This document shows, in pieces, positions 62,901 to 64,000 of a DNA stretch of 64,000 nucleotides (its first letter is position 1; the number at the start of each line of letters is the position of its first letter). The notes under the pieces were generated by a model. The model saw only the letters and a program-made list of their open reading frames with translations, ran no database searches and was not told the origin of the DNA. This DNA is from Thalassocella blandensis. GTDB taxonomy: Bacteria; Pseudomonadota; Gammaproteobacteria; Pseudomonadales; Cellvibrionaceae. The DNA lies in NCBI GenBank assembly GCA_902141825.1, contig CABFPG010000010.1, positions 62,001 to 126,000 of the forward strand, read 5' to 3'. Made by a program: the position numbers and the translations under genes.

Positions 62901-63264
62901 CACGTTGATCGGTATCTTGCCGGGACATGCCTTGCTCGGCCAACAGTTTACGGCTCCATCGATGATCGGCATGATTGCGCTGGCCGGAATAATCGTGCGC
63001 AATTCTATTTTGCTGGTGGATTTTATTCAGCAACAGGTGGCGGCTGGTTTGCACTTACAACAGGCAACGGTAAGGGCCGCTAGCGTAAGAGCTAAGCCGA
63101 TCCTACTCACCGCTGTCGCAGCCATGATGGGTGGCTTCTTTATTTTAGATGACCCTATCTTTGGCGGCCTGGCTGTATCTTTAATATTTGGTTTGATGGT
63201 GTCCACATTGCTTACGTTGTTAGTGATTCCTGTAGTGTATTACCACTACTTTAGAAAAAATTGA
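59977..63264 (+). CDS. RND-family efflux transporter permease
   Basis: A 1095-residue inner-membrane pump with about 12 helices. Features: the N-terminal helix then two large periplasmic loops, FSIGILVDDAIVVVENIHRH with the Asp pair of the proton relay in TM4, and GMIALAGIIVRNSILLVDFI near the end. ATG 59977 is chosen (GAGGGTGGG upstream) over GTG 59971. It is translationally coupled to the adaptor. No outer-membrane factor gene is nearby, so it would use one encoded elsewhere. The substrate is unknown; drugs, metabolites or lipids are possible. Confidence 0.92.
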   Translation: MNKPAVNIGISGRIARYFQATEITPLLALIGFLLGVLAMLITPQEEEPQIKVTFANVFIAYPGASAKEVEMTVTTPAEQIAAEIEGVKHIYSVSSPGLSVLTVRFDVGRERNDAIVKLYNAFYSNQDIWPTALGVSQPLIKPMGIDDVPIVALTLWSENPEFSGDALLRVAHTLETMLNRIDGTRNVAVKGGVERVLHVEVDPVRLSGFNLSLAEIREPLTSANVSLPAGTQIQNNIAVELQSGSFLSTPEDVSNLVVGVFNRKPVYLRDIARVRYKNDRPAQYHSFGVGAGSGESFNKLPGQYPAVTISIAKKPGENAVHVAESIMQQIRDSRGLYIPDDVNVTVTRNYGKTAKDKAQTLIKKLLFATVSVILLVLLTLGYREALVVGSAVVVTLAVTLFASWAWGFTLNRVSLFALIFSIGILVDDAIVVVENIHRHLKMGNKTLAEVIPIAVDEVGGPTILATFTVVAALLPMAFVSGLMGPYMLPIPINASTGMLISLAVAFIFTPWLYRKLFQRQNLPSFSSMSQTANTKTNAISEKNSILVNSHDTKNDSKIEQVSQRFFSQLMAPLLSDAKGVRNRWLLLFVLILLIAASVTLVVSKNVILKMLPFDNKSEFQVVVDLPEGTPLENTYHVLQQMAEYIATLPEVTHYQIYAGGTAPMNFNGLVRQYYLRHAPHQGDIQVNLKDKNHRHRQSHEIALSAREALSAIAHKHQATIKIVEVPPGPPVLAPLVAEVYGIDYDAQKASAKKLEMVFRSAQDVVDVDTSVEFPQQKTHARVDRARAAYLGVSQSVIAKTVQLAFAGDDVTHLHREDVKYPVPVRLELREELQSSREVLKNLSVRSNSGALLPLSEVMQIHSDQQSQSIYHKDLMPIVYVTGDVAGKTDSPLYGLLDIRSALAKSSFTLAEFFNQIPSNPFESSLKWDGEWQVTFDTFRDMGAAYAVGLILIYLLVVAQFRSYGLPLIIMAPIPLTLIGILPGHALLGQQFTAPSMIGMIALAGIIVRNSILLVDFIQQQVAAGLHLQQATVRAASVRAKPILLTAVAAMMGGFFILDDPIFGGLAVSLIFGLMVSTLLTLLVIPVVYYHYFRKN

Positions 63265-63288
63265 TCGACGATGTTTATTAGTGGAACG

Positions 63289-63393
63289 GCAAGTAATCGA
63301 AAGGTTAGTTGTGCAAAGTTTAGTTGTGGAAAGCTTTGTAATGGAAAGCTTTGTATTGGAAAGTTTAGTAATGGAAAGATAAGTTATGGCAAA
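63289..63393. repeat. 15-bp imperfect tandem repeat into a start codon
   Basis: Seven diverged copies of a 15-base unit of the type (T/C)TTAGTAATGGAAAG run from 63289 to 63393. The last copy contains the start codon of the carboxymuconolactone decarboxylase-like gene. Earlier copies include ATG or TTG and GGAAAG in the same relative place. Confidence 0.8.
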
Positions 63394-63727
63394 AGACTTT
63401 AACGGCACTCGACGTGATATACGCGAATATGTAAGTGAACTCAAAAAACTTTCTCCGCAAGCAATGGGGGCATTTTACCAGTTGTCATCCGCAGCACTGG
63501 CAGAAGGAACGCTGTCAGCCAAAACTAAAGAGTTAATTGCCCTGGCTATCGGTGTCGCGCAGCACTGTGATGGATGCATCGCGTTTCATACAAAAAATTT
63601 AAAAGACCTGGGGGCAACACGGCAAGAGATTGCAGAAGTGCTTTCGATGAATATTTATATGGGAGGAGGGCCCGCGTTAATGCTTGCCGCTGATGCATTG
63701 CGTGCTTTTGATCAAGCTTCGGAGTAA
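63386..63727 (+). CDS. Carboxymuconolactone decarboxylase/AhpD-like protein
   Basis: A 113-residue protein of the CMD/AhpD fold: LSAKTKELIALAIGVAQHC, the CxxC redox pair in HCDGCIAFHTKN and the GATRQEIAEVLSM block. The CxxC suggests AhpD-like peroxidase or disulphide chemistry rather than ring-opening decarboxylation. It starts at the end of a 15-bp repeat array; GGAAAG lies about 11 bases upstream. It follows the RND pump gene but 121 bp separates them, so co-transcription is uncertain. Confidence 0.85.
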   Translation: MAKDFNGTRRDIREYVSELKKLSPQAMGAFYQLSSAALAEGTLSAKTKELIALAIGVAQHCDGCIAFHTKNLKDLGATRQEIAEVLSMNIYMGGGPALMLAADALRAFDQASE

Positions 63728-64000
63728 GCATTAGAGTACGCCTTAAGTATTGGCGATTGATTGTACGCATCTTCTTACACAGTGCAGAGATTTTGTAGGA
63801 TATCTCGCACAAGGCTTGTAGCATTTCTCCTCTTTTACCTAATGCGGCGTAATGCGAACATATGGTGAGGCCGCCGCCAACTACCGGCTTTTTTGCCTGG
63901 GACTTGGCTATTGTGCCGGTGGTGGCCACCCTGATGGTTGCAGGGCATTCGGAAGCATTATGTTTAGTTTTTTGAACATCGGTTCGAAAATTGGTGAATA

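Noticed and set aside
63546-63976. Frames beyond the CMD-like gene, including a 37-codon hydrophobic plus frame (from about 63862) and a 127-codon minus frame
   Set aside because: The minus frame overlaps the CMD-like gene antisense, and the plus frame is short without a clear ribosome site; neither can be supported.

Overview
The window looks like a chromosomal segment of a marine or plant-polymer-associated gammaproteobacterium, probably of the Cellvibrio/Saccharophagus/Teredinibacter kind. This is inferred from polyserine linkers in a secreted lipoprotein, a C-terminal CBM6-like module, a rhombosortase, a carboxynorspermidine-type polyamine route, and an imuA-imuB-dnaE2 SOS cassette behind a gammaproteobacterial LexA box. 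No tRNA, rRNA, CRISPR array, intact insertion sequence or prophage was recognised.

Layout. 1-4.8 kb (+): the end of a type IV pilus/MSHA-like assembly operon (PilN-, PilO- and MshK-like proteins, a large PilX-like prepilin, a GFTLVE pseudopilin), then a separately expressed major-pilin-like gene with its own terminator. 5.5-6.3 kb: an outer-membrane beta-barrel protein. 6.4-12.0 kb (-): a complete arginine-to-spermidine route (SpeA, carboxynorspermidine synthase, NspC, agmatinase SpeB) with a strongly folded intergenic region between nspC and speB. 12.4-14.4 kb (+): a LytS/AlgZ-type histidine kinase and LytTR response regulator. 14.5-16.7 kb (-): two unrecognised genes. 16.7-19.1 kb: an AT-rich stretch without genes that holds several inverted repeats. 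19.1-21.0 kb: a fusion of a cyclic-nucleotide-binding domain to an acetylating aldehyde dehydrogenase, the most unusual protein in the window.

21-31 kb: a CheW-like protein, an unknown protein, a regulator with two HTH domains, rhombosortase, then imuA-imuB-dnaE2 on the minus strand. 31-38 kb: an SDR oxidoreductase, a CSLREA-type beta-helix protein, small orphan genes, an M74-like endopeptidase, a zinc-ribbon membrane protein with a lipoprotein, and periplasmic oligoendopeptidase F. 38.7-43.3 kb: cytochrome P450, a small XRE regulator, a polyserine lipoprotein (beta/gamma-crystallin-like domain plus HExxH peptidase) and an orphan ParA-type ATPase with a polyglutamine tail. 44-46.6 kb: a secreted metzincin with crystallin-like and CBM6-like modules, and a propeptide-like protein encoded separately.

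48-52.5 kb: two tandem paralogous alkaline phosphatases followed by a secreted unknown. 53-56 kb (-): CioAB-type cytochrome bd oxidase with a GbsR/MarR-type regulator. 57-64 kb (+): a periplasmic solute-binding-like protein, an RND adaptor and pump, and a carboxymuconolactone decarboxylase-family protein.

A recurring theme is short tandem repeats (units of 4, 6, 8, 9, 12 and 15 bp), several touching gene starts or ends, and nested inverted repeats in gene-free stretches.
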